A stretch of DNA of 64,000 nt from Pseudomonadota bacterium (GCA_021818505.1 JAKADX010000005.1:1-64000); one strand, 5' to 3'. Positions 31,385-43,077 are shown, counted from the first letter of the stretch. Numbers and translations: made by a program. The notes: generated from the letters alone by a model not told the origin.

Positions 31385-32820
31385 GCGGCACCACCGGCGC
31401 GGCGCGGCAGTGCGCCCTGCAATTCGGCCAATTGAGCGGGCAGGGCTGCGGCCCATTGCGTAATGTTGCCGGCGCCGAGGCAGACCACGAAGTCGCCGGG
31501 CCGCGCGATGGCGTGGACCATCTCCGCCAGATGCTCAGGCCCGGGCAGCGGCACGACGCTGCGATGGCCGCGCGCGCGCAGCCCTTCGACCAGCGTGTCG
31601 CGGTCCACGCCCTCGATCGGCGGCTCGCCGGCGGCATAGACCGGGGCAACGATGACGGTGCCGGCGTCGTTCATGCAGGTACAGAACTGCTCGAACAGCG
31701 AAGCCAGCCGTGTGTAGCGGTGCGGCTGGACGATCGCCACCACGTCGCGCGCGCCGGCCTGCCGCGCCGCCTTCAGCACCGCCGCGATCTCCACCGGGTG
31801 ATGGCCATAATCATCAATTACGGTGATGCCGCCGGCCTCACCGGTCTTGGTGAAGCGTCGCTTGACGCCGCGGAAGGCGGCGAAGGCGCTGCGCATCACT
31901 GCGTCGTCGATCTCCATCTCCATGCCGATGGTCACGGCCGCGAGCGCGTTCTGCACGTTGTGGTTGCCCAGCATCGGCAGACGGAACGGGCCGAGGCGAC
32001 GGCTGCGGTTGCGGCCACGCTCGCTGACCGACACCTCGAACGTGGCGCCCAGCCGGTCGGCCACCACACGCTCCGCCCGCACATCGGCCTGCGGTGAGAA
32101 GCCGTAGGTGATGATGCGCCGGTCCGACAGGCGCGGGATCATCTGCTGCACGCCCGGATGATCCATGCAGAGCACCGCGAAGCCGTAAAAGGGGATGTTC
32201 CCGACGAAATGTTCATAGCCCTGCGCCATGGCCTCGGCGGTACCCCAGTGGTCGAGGTGCTCGGGGTCCATGTTGGTGACGACCGCGATGGTCGCCGGCA
32301 GGCGCAGGAAGCTGCCGTCGCTTTCGTCGGCCTCCACCACCATCCAGTCGCCGGCGCCGAGCCGCGTGTTGGTGCCGTAGGCGTTGATGATGCCGCCGTT
32401 GATGACGGTGGGATCGAGATGCGCCGCCTCCAGAACAGCGGCGACGAGGCTGGTCGTCGTGGTCTTGCCGTGCGTGCCGCCGACTGCGATCGACCAGCGC
32501 AGGCGCATGAGTTCAGCCAGCATTTCGGCCCGCCGCACCACCGGGATCAGCCGCGCGCGCGCGGCGCGCACCTCGGGGTTGTCGGGCCTGACCGCGGTGG
32601 AGACGACGACGACCTGAGCGGCGCCGAGATTTTCCGCCTCATGGCCAACCGCGACCGGGATCCCGGACTCGCGCAGTCGGCGGACATTGGCGCTGTCGGC
32701 GATGTCACTGCCCTGCACGGAATAGCCGAGCGTGTGCAGCACCTCGGCAATGCCGGACATGCCGATGCCGCCGATCCCGACGAAGTGGATAGTCCCGATG
32801 GAGAGCGGCAGGGCTCTCAT
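31381..32820 (-). CDS. murC: MurC: UDP-N-acetylmuramate--L-alanine ligase
   Basis: Adds L-Ala to UDP-MurNAc using ATP in the cytosol. The 479-aa Mur ligase has the N-terminal [18 protein letters not shown] dinucleotide-like motif, P-loop [10 protein letters not shown] near residue 115, the [10 protein letters not shown] motif and DDYGHHPVE. It overlaps murG upstream and murB downstream by four bases each. Confidence 0.98.
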   Translation of the reverse strand: MRALPLSIGTIHFVGIGGIGMSGIAEVLHTLGYSVQGSDIADSANVRRLRESGIPVAVGHEAENLGAAQVVVVSTAVRPDNPEVRAARARLIPVVRRAEMLAELMRLRWSIAVGGTHGKTTTTSLVAAVLEAAHLDPTVINGGIINAYGTNTRLGAGDWMVVEADESDGSFLRLPATIAVVTNMDPEHLDHWGTAEAMAQGYEHFVGNIPFYGFAVLCMDHPGVQQMIPRLSDRRIITYGFSPQADVRAERVVADRLGATFEVSVSERGRNRSRRLGPFRLPMLGNHNVQNALAAVTIGMEMEIDDAVMRSAFAAFRGVKRRFTKTGEAGGITVIDDYGHHPVEIAAVLKAARQAGARDVVAIVQPHRYTRLASLFEQFCTCMNDAGTVIVAPVYAAGEPPIEGVDRDTLVEGLRARGHRSVVPLPGPEHLAEMVHAIARPGDFVVCLGAGNITQWAAALPAQLAELQGALPRRAGGAA

Positions 32821-33932
32821 GCTGCACGCTCCTGCGCCATCAGTTCGTCAACCAGATCGGCCAGTCGCGCAGCGGCCCCCGCTCGTCCGAGCGATGCGGC
32901 GCGCGCGGCGGCAATGGCGAGTGCGGCCGGATCGCGCAGTAGCCTAGCGAGTTCCGCGGCAAGAGCCGTCGGTGTGAACGCGGGCTGCTTCATCATCCAG
33001 GCGGCGCCCGCTTCGCTGAGCGCGCGCGCGTTCGCGCTCTGGTGGTCGTCGATCGCGTGCGGCAGCGGCACCAGGATGCCGGGCCGCCCGATCGCCGCGA
33101 GTTCGGCGACAGTGGAGGCGCCGGCGCGCGCAATCACCAGATGCGCCACCGCGAGCCGGCCGGCGACATCGGCGAAGAACGGCGCGAGGTCGGCTGCAAC
33201 GCCGATCGCCGCATAGGCGTCGCGCACGCGTGCGAGGTCCTCTGCCCGGCATTGCTGCGCGACGCGCAGCCGCGTGCGCAGGTCCTCGGGCAGCATGGCG
33301 ACGGCGGCCGGCACAACGTCGCTCAGCACGCGCGCGCCCAGCGAACCGCCAAGCACCAGCAGGCGGATATCGTCTGTCGGCGGCGCATACGGCGCACCGG
33401 CCAGCGCGGCGATGGCGGGGCGCACCGGGTTGCCGGTGACGCTGGTGCGCACGCCTTTTGGTACGCGCGTGGTCGCGGCGTGGCTCATGGCGAGCAGATC
33501 GGCGTGGCGCGCGAGCAGGCGGTTGGCGCGGCCCAGCACGGCGTTCTGTTCGTGCAGCACGATCGCCGGACGCCGGCGCAGCAGCAGCGATGCCAGCACT
33601 GGCGCAACGGACGGATAGCCGCCGAAGCCGACCAGCACCGCCGCATGCAGCCGGGACAGGATGCGCCACGCCTGCAATGTGCCTATCCCGAGCGATGCGA
33701 TCGCGCCTGCGCCGTGCAGCACGCCGCGCCCGGCTATGCCAGCGCCGCGCAGCACGAAGCGTTCGCGTCCCGCGAAGGTCGGCGAGGCGAGCGCGCCGGA
33801 GCGCGCATCGGTCAGCAGCGCCACGCGCAGGCCGCGCCGCGCCAGTTCGGCCGTCAGCGCCTCGGCGGGAAAGAAATGCCCGCCGGTGCCGCCGGCTGCG
33901 ATCACCACGCTGCGAATCAGCGGTCCCCTCAC
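32817..33932 (-). CDS. murG: MurG: lipid II-forming GlcNAc transferase
   Basis: Transfers GlcNAc to lipid I on the cytosolic face of the membrane. The 371-aa GT28 enzyme shows the [13 protein letters not shown] loop, [28 protein letters not shown] and the acceptor-site [23 protein letters not shown] region. Four-base overlaps couple it to ftsW and murC. Confidence 0.97.
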   Translation of the reverse strand: MRGPLIRSVVIAAGGTGGHFFPAEALTAELARRGLRVALLTDARSGALASPTFAGRERFVLRGAGIAGRGVLHGAGAIASLGIGTLQAWRILSRLHAAVLVGFGGYPSVAPVLASLLLRRRPAIVLHEQNAVLGRANRLLARHADLLAMSHAATTRVPKGVRTSVTGNPVRPAIAALAGAPYAPPTDDIRLLVLGGSLGARVLSDVVPAAVAMLPEDLRTRLRVAQQCRAEDLARVRDAYAAIGVAADLAPFFADVAGRLAVAHLVIARAGASTVAELAAIGRPGILVPLPHAIDDHQSANARALSEAGAAWMMKQPAFTPTALAAELARLLRDPAALAIAAARAASLGRAGAAARLADLVDELMAQERAA

Positions 33933-35050
33933 AGCAGGTCTCCTGGCCCGCGGCGGCGCGTCAGCGCCAGCAGCAGCCCCATGCCGAAGGCGATGGCGAT
34001 GGCCGAGGAGCCGCCGTATGAGATGAATGGCAGCGTCATGCCCTTGGTCGGGATCAGGTGCAGCGTGGAGGCCATGTTGACGAAGGCCTGCAGCCCGAAA
34101 CTCGCGATCAGCCCGGTTGCCGCCAGCACCACGTACATCTCACCCTCGGCGAGCAGGCGCAGCAGGCCGCGCAGGACGATGAAGGCGAAGATGCCAATGA
34201 TGATGAGGCAGACGAGCATACCGAACTCCTCGCCTGCGACAGCGAAGACGAAGTCGGCATGGGCATCGGGCAACACGTCCTTGATGTGCCCCTCGCCGGG
34301 ACCACGGCCGAAGAAGCCGCCGGCGCCGAACGCTTCCAGCGCGCGGGTGATCTGGTAGTGATCGCCGCTCGCGGGATGCAGAAAGCGATCGACACGGCTC
34401 TGCACGTGCGGAAACACCATGAACGCGCCGACGCCGCCGGCAAGCACGAGACCGAGCAGTCCACCAAAGATGAACAGGTTCAGGCCGCCGACAAACAGTT
34501 GCAGCACGAACACGCCGGTGACGACGGCGAGCATCCCGATATCGGGCTGCGATTGCAGCAGCAGCACGATCACGCCATAGGCCGCGCAGGCGATCAACGT
34601 GCCGTGCGGGAGTCGGCCGCGCTTGCCTTCCGCGATCAGCCATGCGGCAACGACGGCGAAGCAGGGCTTCAGGAACTCGCTCGGCTGGACTGAGAAGCCG
34701 GGCAGTTCGATCCAGCGTTGCGCGCCCTTGATCTGCACGCCGATCACCAGCGTCAGCGCCGTCAGCAGGAGCGCGATCACGCCGCCGACCAGCGCGACAC
34801 GCCGCACCCCGCGAGGCGACAGCAGCGACACGGCCACGACGACAAGGCCGGCGACCGCGAGAAAGAACACCTGCTTGAGGATGAATACATCGCGCGCCTG
34901 ACCGATGCGCTCGGCGACAGCGGGCGAGGCGGCGAGCATCATCACATAGCCGAAGCCGATCAGCGAAGTGATCGCGAACAGCGTCCAGCGATCCACCGTC
35001 CACCACCAACGGCCGAGAACGGAGGTGTCGGCGCGCGAGAGCGTTGGCAT
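33929..35050 (-). CDS. ftsW: FtsW: division-specific SEDS glycosyltransferase
   Basis: A 373-aa membrane protein with about ten spans and SEDS-family motifs (QPSEFLKP, QSQPDIG and the final GMTLPFISYGGSS). It polymerises lipid II at the septum with FtsI. ATG at 35050 overlaps the murD stop by one base; a GTG one codon upstream would overlap by four. An acidic loop follows the QPSEFLKP helix, as in other members. Confidence 0.96.
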   Translation of the reverse strand: MPTLSRADTSVLGRWWWTVDRWTLFAITSLIGFGYVMMLAASPAVAERIGQARDVFILKQVFFLAVAGLVVVAVSLLSPRGVRRVALVGGVIALLLTALTLVIGVQIKGAQRWIELPGFSVQPSEFLKPCFAVVAAWLIAEGKRGRLPHGTLIACAAYGVIVLLLQSQPDIGMLAVVTGVFVLQLFVGGLNLFIFGGLLGLVLAGGVGAFMVFPHVQSRVDRFLHPASGDHYQITRALEAFGAGGFFGRGPGEGHIKDVLPDAHADFVFAVAGEEFGMLVCLIIIGIFAFIVLRGLLRLLAEGEMYVVLAATGLIASFGLQAFVNMASTLHLIPTKGMTLPFISYGGSSAIAIAFGMGLLLALTRRRGPGDLL

Positions 35051-36405
35051 CACGCCGCCTCCGCCAGCGTGCGGACAAGCGCGCGAAACTGGTCGCCCCG
35101 CGCATCGAATCCGGCGAACTGGTCGAAGCTTGCGCAGGCGGGCGACAGCAGCACCACCGGCGCCGCGCCGGTGCGGGCGGCGGCGAACGCGGCCGGCACC
35201 GCGCGCTCCAGCGTGCCGACCTCGGCGTGCGGCACGCCATGCCGCGCCAGCGTGCCCGCCAGCAGTGCGGAGTCGCGGCCGATCAGAAATGCCTTTGCGA
35301 CGCGCGGAAAGAAGGGCGCCAGCGGTTCGATGCCACCCGCCTTTGCGATGCCGCCGGCGATCCAGACGACGAGCGGGTAGCAGGCGAGCGCGCGGGCCGT
35401 CGAATCGGCGTTCGTCGCCTTGCTGTCGTTGACGAACGACACGCCGCCGAAGCTGCCGACGCGCTCCTGCCGGTGCGGCAGGCCAGGATAGCTCGCGATG
35501 CCGCGCGCGATGGCCTGGCGCGGAATGCCGAGCCCCAGCGCAAGAGCCAGAGCTGCCGCCGCATTCTGCGCGTTGTGCGCGCCGGGCAGCGCCGGGGCGT
35601 CCCGCAGGTCGCAGATCACCCCCTCGGCGTCGCGCAGCATGCCATCCGGCGCGCAGACATCGGCCGGTCCGGCGGCGGAGATTGTCAGCACGCGCGCCGC
35701 CAGTCCGGGCGCCATGGCGCGTGAGGCGTTGTCGTCGATGCCGATGACGGCGACGTCGCTGCCCTCCTGGCGGTCGAAGATGGCGCGCTTGGCCCGTGCG
35801 TAGCCCATCATGTCGCCGTGACGATCCAGATGGTCCGGGGAGAGATTGAGCATCGCCGCAGCATCGAAGCGCAGATGCGCGAGTCGTTCCAACATGTAGG
35901 ACGACATCTCCAGCACGTAGATGCCGTCATGGTCGAGCAGCGGCAGCGCCAGCGCCGCGGTGCCGAGATTGCCGCCCGCCGCCACGGGGTGTCCCGCCGC
36001 CGCGACGATGTGCGCGAGCAGCGCGGTCGTCGTGGATTTGCCGTTCGTTCCGGTAATGCCGGCGAATCGCGCCCGCGATCCGGCGGCACGCACGGCGCGG
36101 TAAAGCAGTTCGGCATCGGAGAGAATAGCGACGCCGGCCGCCCGCGCCGCTGCCGCGATGGGATGCGGTGCGGGCAGGTGGTGCGGGATGCCGGGCGAGA
36201 GCACCAGCGCATCCAGGCCGGCCATGTCCGGCATCGCGACACGCAATCCCTCCGCCGCCGCCTGAGCGCGCGCCGCCGGCGCGTCGTCCCAAGCCGTCAC
36301 ATCCGCGCCCATCGCGCGCAATGCCCGCGCGGCCGGCAGCCCGTTGCGGCCGAGGCCGACCACGGCGAAGCGCGAACCCGCGAAGAGGTGCGCAGGGAAA
36401 GTCAT
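35050..36405 (-). CDS. murD: MurD: UDP-MurNAc-L-Ala--D-glutamate ligase
   Basis: ATP-dependent addition of D-Glu. The 451-aa enzyme has an N-terminal nucleotide-fold ([18 protein letters not shown]), P-loop GTNGKSTTT near residue 112, [11 protein letters not shown] and the C-terminal [13 protein letters not shown]. The ATG overlaps the mraY stop by four bases. Longer upstream reading lies inside mraY and has no homology. Confidence 0.97.
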   Translation of the reverse strand: MTFPAHLFAGSRFAVVGLGRNGLPAARALRAMGADVTAWDDAPAARAQAAAEGLRVAMPDMAGLDALVLSPGIPHHLPAPHPIAAAARAAGVAILSDAELLYRAVRAAGSRARFAGITGTNGKSTTTALLAHIVAAAGHPVAAGGNLGTAALALPLLDHDGIYVLEMSSYMLERLAHLRFDAAAMLNLSPDHLDRHGDMMGYARAKRAIFDRQEGSDVAVIGIDDNASRAMAPGLAARVLTISAAGPADVCAPDGMLRDAEGVICDLRDAPALPGAHNAQNAAAALALALGLGIPRQAIARGIASYPGLPHRQERVGSFGGVSFVNDSKATNADSTARALACYPLVVWIAGGIAKAGGIEPLAPFFPRVAKAFLIGRDSALLAGTLARHGVPHAEVGTLERAVPAAFAAARTGAAPVVLLSPACASFDQFAGFDARGDQFRALVRTLAEAA

Positions 36406-37490
36406 CGGATCTTCAGGGTCGCCAGTCCGACCAGGGCGAGGATCATGGAGATGATCCAGAACCGGATGACGATGGTCGGCTCGGCCCAGCCCTTCTTCTC
36501 GAAATGATGGTGCAGCGGCGCCATCAGGAACACGCGCCGCCCGGTGCGCTTGAACCAGAACACCTGCACGATCACGCTGACCGTCTCGACCACAAACAGG
36601 CCGCCGACGATCGCCAGCACGATTTCGTGCTTCACCGCGACCGCGATCGCGCCGAGTGCGCCGCCAAGGGCGAGGCTGCCGGTATCGCCCATGAACACCG
36701 CCGCGGGCGGCGCGTTGAACCAAAGGAAGCCGAGCCCCGCCCCGATCAGCGCGGCACAGAACACCGCGAGTTCGCCGACGCCGGGAACGTGGTTAAGCTG
36801 CAGATAGTCGGCGAAAACGCGGTTGCCGACCAGATAGGCGATCAGCGCGAACACGCCGGCGCAGATGATGGTCGGCACGATCGCCAGGCCGTCCAGCCCG
36901 TCGGTCAGGTTGACCGCGTTCGAACTGCCCAGCATGACCAACATGCCCAGGACCGGGAAGAACGCGCCGAGCGGCAGCACCAGATCCTTGACCACCGGAA
37001 ATGTCAGCGAGGTCGCGATCGGCGCGGGCATCAGCGCCACGATCCAGACCGCCGCGCCGAAGCCAAGCAGCGCCTGCACCGCCAGCTTGCCGTGGCCTGA
37101 CAGGCCGCGGACATTTGCCTTCGACAGCTTGATGTAGTCATCGACGAAACCGAGCGCGCCGTAGCCGAGCGTGAGCAGCAGCACCGCCCATACGTAGCCG
37201 CTGCGCAAATCGGCCCACAGCAACGTCGAGACCGACAGCGCCGTCAGGATCAGCACGCCACCCATCGTCGGCGTGCCCTTCTTTTCCAGCAGATGCCGTT
37301 CCGGTCCGTCCAGACGGATCGGCTGGCCGTTGCGCTGCACGCGCTTGAGCCAGCGGATGAAGGTCGGCCCGATCAGGAAGCTGACCACCAGCGCCGTCAG
37401 GCAGGCTGCGCCCGAGCGGAACGTGATGTAGCGGAACAGGTTGAACAGGATGAAGGAGTCCGCGAACGGACGCGTGAGGCTGTAGAGCAT
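36402..37490 (-). CDS. mraY: MraY: phospho-MurNAc-pentapeptide translocase (lipid I synthase)
   Basis: Transfers phospho-MurNAc-pentapeptide to undecaprenyl phosphate. The 362-aa, roughly ten-span membrane protein has KKGTPTMGG, the catalytic [33 protein letters not shown] and [13 protein letters not shown]. These are all diagnostic for MraY, as opposed to WecA. One-base overlap with murF and four-base overlap with murD. Confidence 0.98.
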   Translation of the reverse strand: MLYSLTRPFADSFILFNLFRYITFRSGAACLTALVVSFLIGPTFIRWLKRVQRNGQPIRLDGPERHLLEKKGTPTMGGVLILTALSVSTLLWADLRSGYVWAVLLLTLGYGALGFVDDYIKLSKANVRGLSGHGKLAVQALLGFGAAVWIVALMPAPIATSLTFPVVKDLVLPLGAFFPVLGMLVMLGSSNAVNLTDGLDGLAIVPTIICAGVFALIAYLVGNRVFADYLQLNHVPGVGELAVFCAALIGAGLGFLWFNAPPAAVFMGDTGSLALGGALGAIAVAVKHEIVLAIVGGLFVVETVSVIVQVFWFKRTGRRVFLMAPLHHHFEKKGWAEPTIVIRFWIISMILALVGLATLKIR

Positions 37491-38869
37491 CAGCGCACCT
37501 GTTCGACGGCGTTCGGCGGCGCGGTCAGCGCCTGCACGACACGGATCATGCGGCTACCCAGGCTTCCTTTCACCAGCACGGCGTCGCCCGGGCGCAACGC
37601 CGCGACCACGATCGGCGCGAGCGTCGCCGAGTCGTCGGCATGCACGCCGCGGATGCGGTCCGGTAGCGAATCGTGCAAGCCCCGCATCAGCGGCCCGCAG
37701 GTAAAAACCATGTCAGCGGCGGATACAACCGAAGATGCGATGGCGGAATGCTCGCGTTCCGCTTCGTCACCGAGTTCCAGCATGTCGCCGAGCACGGCGA
37801 CGCGTCGCGCTGCGGGCTGTAGCGCCAGAACTTGAAGTGCCGCACGAACCGATGCCGCTGACGCGTTGTAGCTTTCGTCCAGCAGCAAAATCTCGCCGCC
37901 GGCGATGGCGAGGCGCTGCCGCGCGCCGCGCCCGCGCATCGGCGCGAACCCCGCCAGCGCCGTCGCGGCGCGCCGCACATCCAGCCCGAGCGCATGGACG
38001 CAGGCCAGCGCAGCCATCGCGTTCATCGCCATGTGCGTCCCCGGTGCGCCGAGGCGAATACGCACGTCCTCGCCGCCGATGCGTGCCGCGATCGCGCTCC
38101 CGTCGGCATCTGCGGTGCACTCCAGCAACCGCACATCGGCGGCGGCATCGGTGCCGAACAGGACCACGCGCGCCGTTCCTGCCCGCGCGCGCAGCCGGCC
38201 CAGCAGCGGCGAGTCGGCCGGCAGCACGACAGTACCGCCCGGCAGCAGTCCCGTGACCACGGCGGCCTTCTCGTCGGCGATCGCCTCGATGCTGCCCAGA
38301 TGGCCGATATGCGCACGCTCGATCGCGGTGATGACGGCGACATGCGGCGCAGCGAGGCGTGACAGCGGCGCGATCTCGCCGGCGTGGTTCATGCCGATCT
38401 CGATGATCGCGAAGCTGGCCTCGCGCGGCATCCGCGCCAGCGTCAGCGGCACGCCCCACTGGTTGTTGTAGGACGCGGCGGCGGCATGGGTCGGTGCCAG
38501 CGCGCCAAGCATGGTGCGCAGCATCTCCTTGGTCGTGGTCTTGCCGACGCTGCCGGTGACCGCGATTACGCGGGCGGCGGTGGCGCGCGCGCGGGCGAAC
38601 CGGCCCAGTGCCTGCAATCCGCCGAGGGTGTCGGCGACGCGGAGCAACCTGTCGCGGCTCGCATCGCGATGCACCATCGCACCGGCCGCGCCGCGGGCGA
38701 GCGCAGCGCCGACATGTGCGTGGCCGTCACCGTTCTCGCCGATCAGCGCAACGAACAGGTCGCCCGGCGCCAGCGTGCGGCTGTCGATGGAAACGCCGGT
38801 CGCGTCGAAGCCGGGCAGTGGCGCGCCGGTCGCGGCGGCGAGGTCGGCGGAGGTCCAAAGCGGGGTCAC
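37490..38869 (-). CDS. murF: MurF: UDP-MurNAc-tripeptide--D-Ala-D-Ala ligase
   Basis: Adds the D-Ala-D-Ala dipeptide made by Ddl. The 459-aa Mur ligase shows [17 protein letters not shown]-loop [10 protein letters not shown] near residue 106, NYNNQWGVP-like [12 protein letters not shown] and LDESYNAS. Translation starts at a GTG overlapping the murE stop (GTGA). Confidence 0.97.
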   Translation of the reverse strand: MTPLWTSADLAAATGAPLPGFDATGVSIDSRTLAPGDLFVALIGENGDGHAHVGAALARGAAGAMVHRDASRDRLLRVADTLGGLQALGRFARARATAARVIAVTGSVGKTTTKEMLRTMLGALAPTHAAAASYNNQWGVPLTLARMPREASFAIIEIGMNHAGEIAPLSRLAAPHVAVITAIERAHIGHLGSIEAIADEKAAVVTGLLPGGTVVLPADSPLLGRLRARAGTARVVLFGTDAAADVRLLECTADADGSAIAARIGGEDVRIRLGAPGTHMAMNAMAALACVHALGLDVRRAATALAGFAPMRGRGARQRLAIAGGEILLLDESYNASAASVRAALQVLALQPAARRVAVLGDMLELGDEAEREHSAIASSVVSAADMVFTCGPLMRGLHDSLPDRIRGVHADDSATLAPIVVAALRPGDAVLVKGSLGSRMIRVVQALTAPPNAVEQVR

Positions 38870-40350
38870 GCCACCCCCGCCAGCCGCCGCACCACCGCCA
38901 CGTCGTCGAACGGCAGCACAGTGCCGCCGATGATCTGCCCCTGCTCATGGCCCTTGCCGGCCACCGCCAGCACGTCGTCGGGGCCGAGTGCCGCCATCCC
39001 GGCGGCGATCGCCGCCTCGCGCCCCGCCACCTCCAGCGCGCGCGGACAGCCCGCGCGCACGGCGGCGCGGATCGCCGCGGGGTCCTCGTTGCGCGGGTTG
39101 TCGTCGGTAACGATGACGCCGTCGGCGAACTTCGCCGCGGCGGCGCCCATCAGCGGGCGCTTGCCGGGGTCGCGGTCGCCGCCGGCGCCCAGGACCACGG
39201 CCAGCCGACCGCGCGTGTGCGGGCGCAGCGCCATCAACAACCGTTCCAGCGCGTCCGGCGTGTGTGCGTAATCGACATAGACCGCCGCGCCATTGGGCAG
39301 CCGTGCCGCCAGCTCCATCCGACCGCGCACGCCGGCCAGCCGTTCCAACAGGTCGAGCGCGTCGCGAACCCCGGTCGCCATCGCCAGCGCCGCCGCGACA
39401 AGCGCATTGTCGGCCTGGAAGCGGCCGGGCAGCGGCAGCATCACTTCGCGCTCAGCACCGCCGGCCATCAGGCGCAGCACCTGCCCGTCGGGGCGCGGCG
39501 TTGCCGCGATCAGCCGGAGTGCCGTCCCGCCTTCGCCCACGGTGCGCAGGTCGATGCGGCGGGAGCGTGCCAGCGCCTGCAACGCCGCCATCGTCTCGGT
39601 GTCGAGCGTTGTGCAGGCGACCGCGGGCGCCCCGTCCGGCAGCAACTCGGCGAACAGGCGCAGTTTGGCAGCGCGATAGGCCGCCATATCGCCGTGATAG
39701 TCGAGGTGGTCGCGTGTCAGGTTGGTGAACGCCCCCGCGGCCAGCCGCACGCCGTCCAGGCGGAACTGGTCCAACCCGTGTGAGGACGCTTCCATTGCCG
39801 CGTGCTGCACATCGGCACGCGCGAGTGCGGCCAGGGTCGCCGACAGCGCCACCGGATCGGGCGTTGTCAGGCCCGGTCCGGCCGCGAAGCCCGGCGCGAT
39901 CACGCCCAGCGTGCCCAGGCTCGCCGCCTTGTGCCCCGCGAGAGTCCAGATCTGGCGCAGGAACTCGACGCTGGAGGTCTTGCCATTCGTGCCGGTGACG
40001 GCAATCGTGGTCGCCGGCTGCGCGCCGGCCAGGGCTGCGGCGATCTGGGCGAGCCGGCGGCGCGGCTCGGGGTCCTCGATCAGCGGGCGGGGCGGCACGC
40101 CGGGGGGCCATTGCGTGCCCGGCGGGGCCAGTACCGCGGCGGCACCACGCTGCACCGCATCGCCGATGAAGCGCCGCCCGTCGGCGTGGGTGCCGGGAAT
40201 CGCCACGAACAGCGCCCCCTCGCTCGCCTCGCGGCTATCGGCGGTGACGCCGTGCACGGCAACTCCCAGTGCATCCCGCCAGGACGGCGGCAGGGGGGCG
40301 GGCAAATGGCCAGTGCGCTGCATTTCCGCCGCCAGATCAGCGAAGTGCAT
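38866..40350 (-). CDS. murE: MurE: UDP-MurNAc-L-Ala-D-Glu--meso-diaminopimelate ligase
   Basis: Adds the third residue of the peptide stem. The 494-aa Mur ligase has TADSREASEGALFVAIPG, P-loop TGTNGKTSS near residue 110, NLTRDHLDYHGD and the specificity motif DNPR (DDNPRNED). DNPR indicates meso-diaminopimelate rather than lysine, as expected for a Gram-negative wall. The ATG overlaps ftsI by 14 bases. Confidence 0.98.
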   Translation of the reverse strand: MHFADLAAEMQRTGHLPAPLPPSWRDALGVAVHGVTADSREASEGALFVAIPGTHADGRRFIGDAVQRGAAAVLAPPGTQWPPGVPPRPLIEDPEPRRRLAQIAAALAGAQPATTIAVTGTNGKTSSVEFLRQIWTLAGHKAASLGTLGVIAPGFAAGPGLTTPDPVALSATLAALARADVQHAAMEASSHGLDQFRLDGVRLAAGAFTNLTRDHLDYHGDMAAYRAAKLRLFAELLPDGAPAVACTTLDTETMAALQALARSRRIDLRTVGEGGTALRLIAATPRPDGQVLRLMAGGAEREVMLPLPGRFQADNALVAAALAMATGVRDALDLLERLAGVRGRMELAARLPNGAAVYVDYAHTPDALERLLMALRPHTRGRLAVVLGAGGDRDPGKRPLMGAAAAKFADGVIVTDDNPRNEDPAAIRAAVRAGCPRALEVAGREAAIAAGMAALGPDDVLAVAGKGHEQGQIIGGTVLPFDDVAVVRRLAGVA

Positions 40351-42319
40351 GGTCGGGCGCGAGAAAACGCGCCTCGTGCCGCAGGTCGCGCAGCGGCGGA
40401 ATCACCGGCACGTGCAGCGCGCCGGCGGCCGGGGCCGTGGGCAGGCGCGGTGCGGCGCCGGCCACCGGCACCGAGGGGCCGGACGGGTGGCCGGGTTGCA
40501 GCGGCATTGCCAGTTCGGCGTCGATCTGCGCCGCGTGCTCGGTGTCGGGCAGCAGGCCGAGCATCGGCGCGGCGCGGGCGATCACGCGGGCCGCCACCGG
40601 TGCCACCACCCAGCCGGCGGTGGCGAAGCCGTGCGTGCTGGCGTTCGCCTTCGGCTCGTCGAGCATCATGTAAACGGCATAGCGCGGCGCCTGCATCGGG
40701 AAGATGCCCATGAACGCATCGACGCGCGCGCCGCGCTTGTAGCCGCGGCCGCCGCCGGTCTTTTGCGCCGTGCCGGTCTTGCCACCGACGAAATAGCCGG
40801 GCACTTCCGCCGATTTGCCCACCCCCTGCGTCACGACAAGCCGCATCAGCCTGCGGACGATATCGGACGTCTCGGGCTTCATGATTCGCGTCCCATCCGG
40901 CGGCGGCGCATCCGGGTCAAGAGCGAGGATGGTCGGCTTGCGCAGCAGCCCGCCATCGGCGACGGCGACACTGGCCATCACCACATGCAGCGGCGTCTCC
41001 GCGATCCCCTGGCCGAAGCCAATCGTCATCGTTGCCAGCGACTTCCAGTTCTTCTCTGGCGGATAGAGCGGCGTGGTGGCCTCCGGCAGCTCGATGGGGA
41101 TGCGCGACAGCAGGCCCATCTTCTGCATCCAGGCGCGCTGGCGAACCGGGCCCACCGCGTCGGCCATGTGCGCCGCACCGATGTTGGACGAATAGGCAAT
41201 GATCTCGGGGATATAGAGGAACCGGTGTTTGCCCTCGAAATCGTTGATCGTGTAGCGGCCGACATGGATCGGCGCGCTGGCGTCGAAGCCGTTCCAGATG
41301 TGCACCACGCCGTCATCCAGCGCCGCCGACACGTTCTGCAGCTTGAAGGTGCTGCCCGGCTCGTAAACGTTTCCGATGGCGCGGTTGCGCCGCTCGTCCG
41401 GCGTGGCGCGGCCGAAGTCGTTGGCGTCGTAGTCGGGCAGGCTGACCATCGCGATCACCTCGCCCGTATGTACGTCCATGACGATGCCGCAGCCGGCGAT
41501 CGCCTGGAAATCGGCCATCCCGGCGACCAGCTCCTCGCGCACCACCGCCTGCACCCGCACGTCCAGCGACAGCTTCAGCGGCGTCGCGTCGGAGCGCAGC
41601 CGGTCGTCGAACTCCTTCTCCACGCCGGCGACGCCGCGGTCGTCGATATCGACGGTGCCGAGCACCTGCGCGGCGACGCGGCCGAGCGGATAGTGACGCC
41701 GCTCGGACGGCTGGAAATACACGCCGGGAATTCCAAGGTCGTTGATGCGCAGTTCCTCGCGCGGCGTGATCTGGCGCTCGAGATAGACGAACTGCCGGCT
41801 GCTGTCGGACAGCCGCGTCTCAAGGGTCTTCTCGTCCAGTCGCGGCAGCACCGAGACGATCTTGCGCGCGGCGTCCGCGGGGTCCGCCATCTCGCGCGGA
41901 TTTGCGTACAGGGCGGCGGTGGGCAGCGAGACCGCGAGGATCTCTCCGTTGCGGTCGGTGATCATGGCGCGCAGCGCGTGTGGGCCGGTGTCGAGCGCCG
42001 CCGGCGCGGCGGCATCGGCCTGCGCTGTCGCCGGCGGCGGCTTCGGCGGCTCGTTGCGAACTTTGGCGTCGGGTTTGGCGAGCAGCGGTTGCAGCACGGT
42101 GGCGTCCGCCAGCTTCAGCGATACCGCGCCGAACAGCATCGCGAAGCCTGCCGCGGCCAGCACCAGCCGCCCGCGTGTCTTCTCCAGCATGGCTCGGCGG
42201 GCGAGATCGGGGGCGGTGACACGCACGGTTTCCATGCGCGGCACCGCGGCATCGCGCGGGGCACCGAAGCGGCGCGCCGGGGCACCGGGGTCGGGCGCGC
42301 GTGGGCGCTCCGTGCTCAC
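40337..42319 (-). CDS. ftsI: FtsI (PBP3): septal peptidoglycan transpeptidase
   Basis: Class B penicillin-binding protein that cross-links septal murein. In 660 residues it has one N-terminal membrane span (about 50-70), a PBP dimerisation/pedestal domain and the transpeptidase triad: SxxK at Ser323-Lys326 (STFK), SxN at 377-379 (SSN) and KTG at 514-516. An Ala/Pro-rich segment of about 35 residues follows the membrane span. It starts with GTG, overlapping the ftsL stop by four bases. Confidence 0.97.
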   Translation of the reverse strand: MSTERPRAPDPGAPARRFGAPRDAAVPRMETVRVTAPDLARRAMLEKTRGRLVLAAAGFAMLFGAVSLKLADATVLQPLLAKPDAKVRNEPPKPPPATAQADAAAPAALDTGPHALRAMITDRNGEILAVSLPTAALYANPREMADPADAARKIVSVLPRLDEKTLETRLSDSSRQFVYLERQITPREELRINDLGIPGVYFQPSERRHYPLGRVAAQVLGTVDIDDRGVAGVEKEFDDRLRSDATPLKLSLDVRVQAVVREELVAGMADFQAIAGCGIVMDVHTGEVIAMVSLPDYDANDFGRATPDERRNRAIGNVYEPGSTFKLQNVSAALDDGVVHIWNGFDASAPIHVGRYTINDFEGKHRFLYIPEIIAYSSNIGAAHMADAVGPVRQRAWMQKMGLLSRIPIELPEATTPLYPPEKNWKSLATMTIGFGQGIAETPLHVVMASVAVADGGLLRKPTILALDPDAPPPDGTRIMKPETSDIVRRLMRLVVTQGVGKSAEVPGYFVGGKTGTAQKTGGGRGYKRGARVDAFMGIFPMQAPRYAVYMMLDEPKANASTHGFATAGWVVAPVAARVIARAAPMLGLLPDTEHAAQIDAELAMPLQPGHPSGPSVPVAGAAPRLPTAPAAGALHVPVIPPLRDLRHEARFLAPDHALR

Positions 42320-43077
42320 CGGGAGGCGCCGTCCCGCGCTCCGGCGGCAGTGGCGCTGGCGGGCGTCACCGGCGAGAGCATGGAGCGTGCCATCCCGAGC
42401 GCGGATGCGACCATCGGCGCCGCGGGCGGCTGGGCCGCGGCAGCGACCGGCGAGGGGCGCAGCGTCGCCAGCACCGGCGTGGTCGGCACCGTCGCCGCAC
42501 TGGCGAAGGCCGTGGCGCGGGCCGGCGCGGGCGGCCGCTCTGGCGGCGTGGGCCGACGTGTCGGCACAGGATCATGTGCGAACGCGAGCGCCGGACGCGG
42601 CGTCGTTGCCCGCACCGCCACCGCCGGATGCGCCGGCACTGCTCTGGCAGTCGCCTGCGGCGGCGATGGCTGCGGGTCGGCGGCGGCGACCGGCACCGCC
42701 TCGGGCGCGGGGGCGGGCGTGGCGGCGACCGGCACTGCGGCTGCCGGCGCGGCGGGTTCGAGCGGCGAGGGAGCAACGGTGCCCTCGCCGACCGGCGGTA
42801 GCCGCCTATCCAGTTCGGCCATCGACGTCCATTGGCCCGGCTGCGTCGGCTTGAGGTCGGGGAGATACGTCGCGGCCAGCCCGGCGAGCCGTGTCGGGTC
42901 GTTCAGCAGCGTGTATTCGGCGCGCAGTACCTCGGCGCGCTGATGCAGCGCGGCAGCCTCGCCGCGAATGTCGGCGATCTGCCGGTCGAGCACGCGGGCC
43001 TGCTGCTTAGCCTGATAGAGATACAGGCCGGAGCAGGCGGCGAGCACCATGCTGACGAAGGTGAGGGGGCGAATCAT
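42316..43077 (-). CDS. ftsL: FtsL-like division protein with a long Pro/Ala-rich C-terminal extension
   Basis: Identified by position between rsmH and ftsI and by architecture. A very short cytoplasmic start and one membrane span (about residues 2-20) are followed by a coiled coil (about 22-60) with the FtsL-like [21 protein letters not shown] segment. FtsL proteins are usually about 100 aa. Here about 160 extra residues, rich in Ala, Pro, Val and Thr, extend into the periplasm. It overlaps rsmH and ftsI by four bases. Family assignment is firm from context, but the tail is unassigned. Confidence 0.85.
   Translation of the reverse strand: MIRPLTFVSMVLAACSGLYLYQAKQQARVLDRQIADIRGEAAALHQRAEVLRAEYTLLNDPTRLAGLAATYLPDLKPTQPGQWTSMAELDRRLPPVGEGTVAPSPLEPAAPAAAVPVAATPAPAPEAVPVAAADPQPSPPQATARAVPAHPAVAVRATTPRPALAFAHDPVPTRRPTPPERPPAPARATAFASAATVPTTPVLATLRPSPVAAAAQPPAAPMVASALGMARSMLSPVTPASATAAGARDGASR

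Noticed and set aside
39722-42943. Plus-strand frame of about 1073 aa opposite murE, ftsI and ftsL
   Set aside because: Crosses three well-supported genes on the other strand and has low-complexity Arg/Ala/Gly composition without domains.
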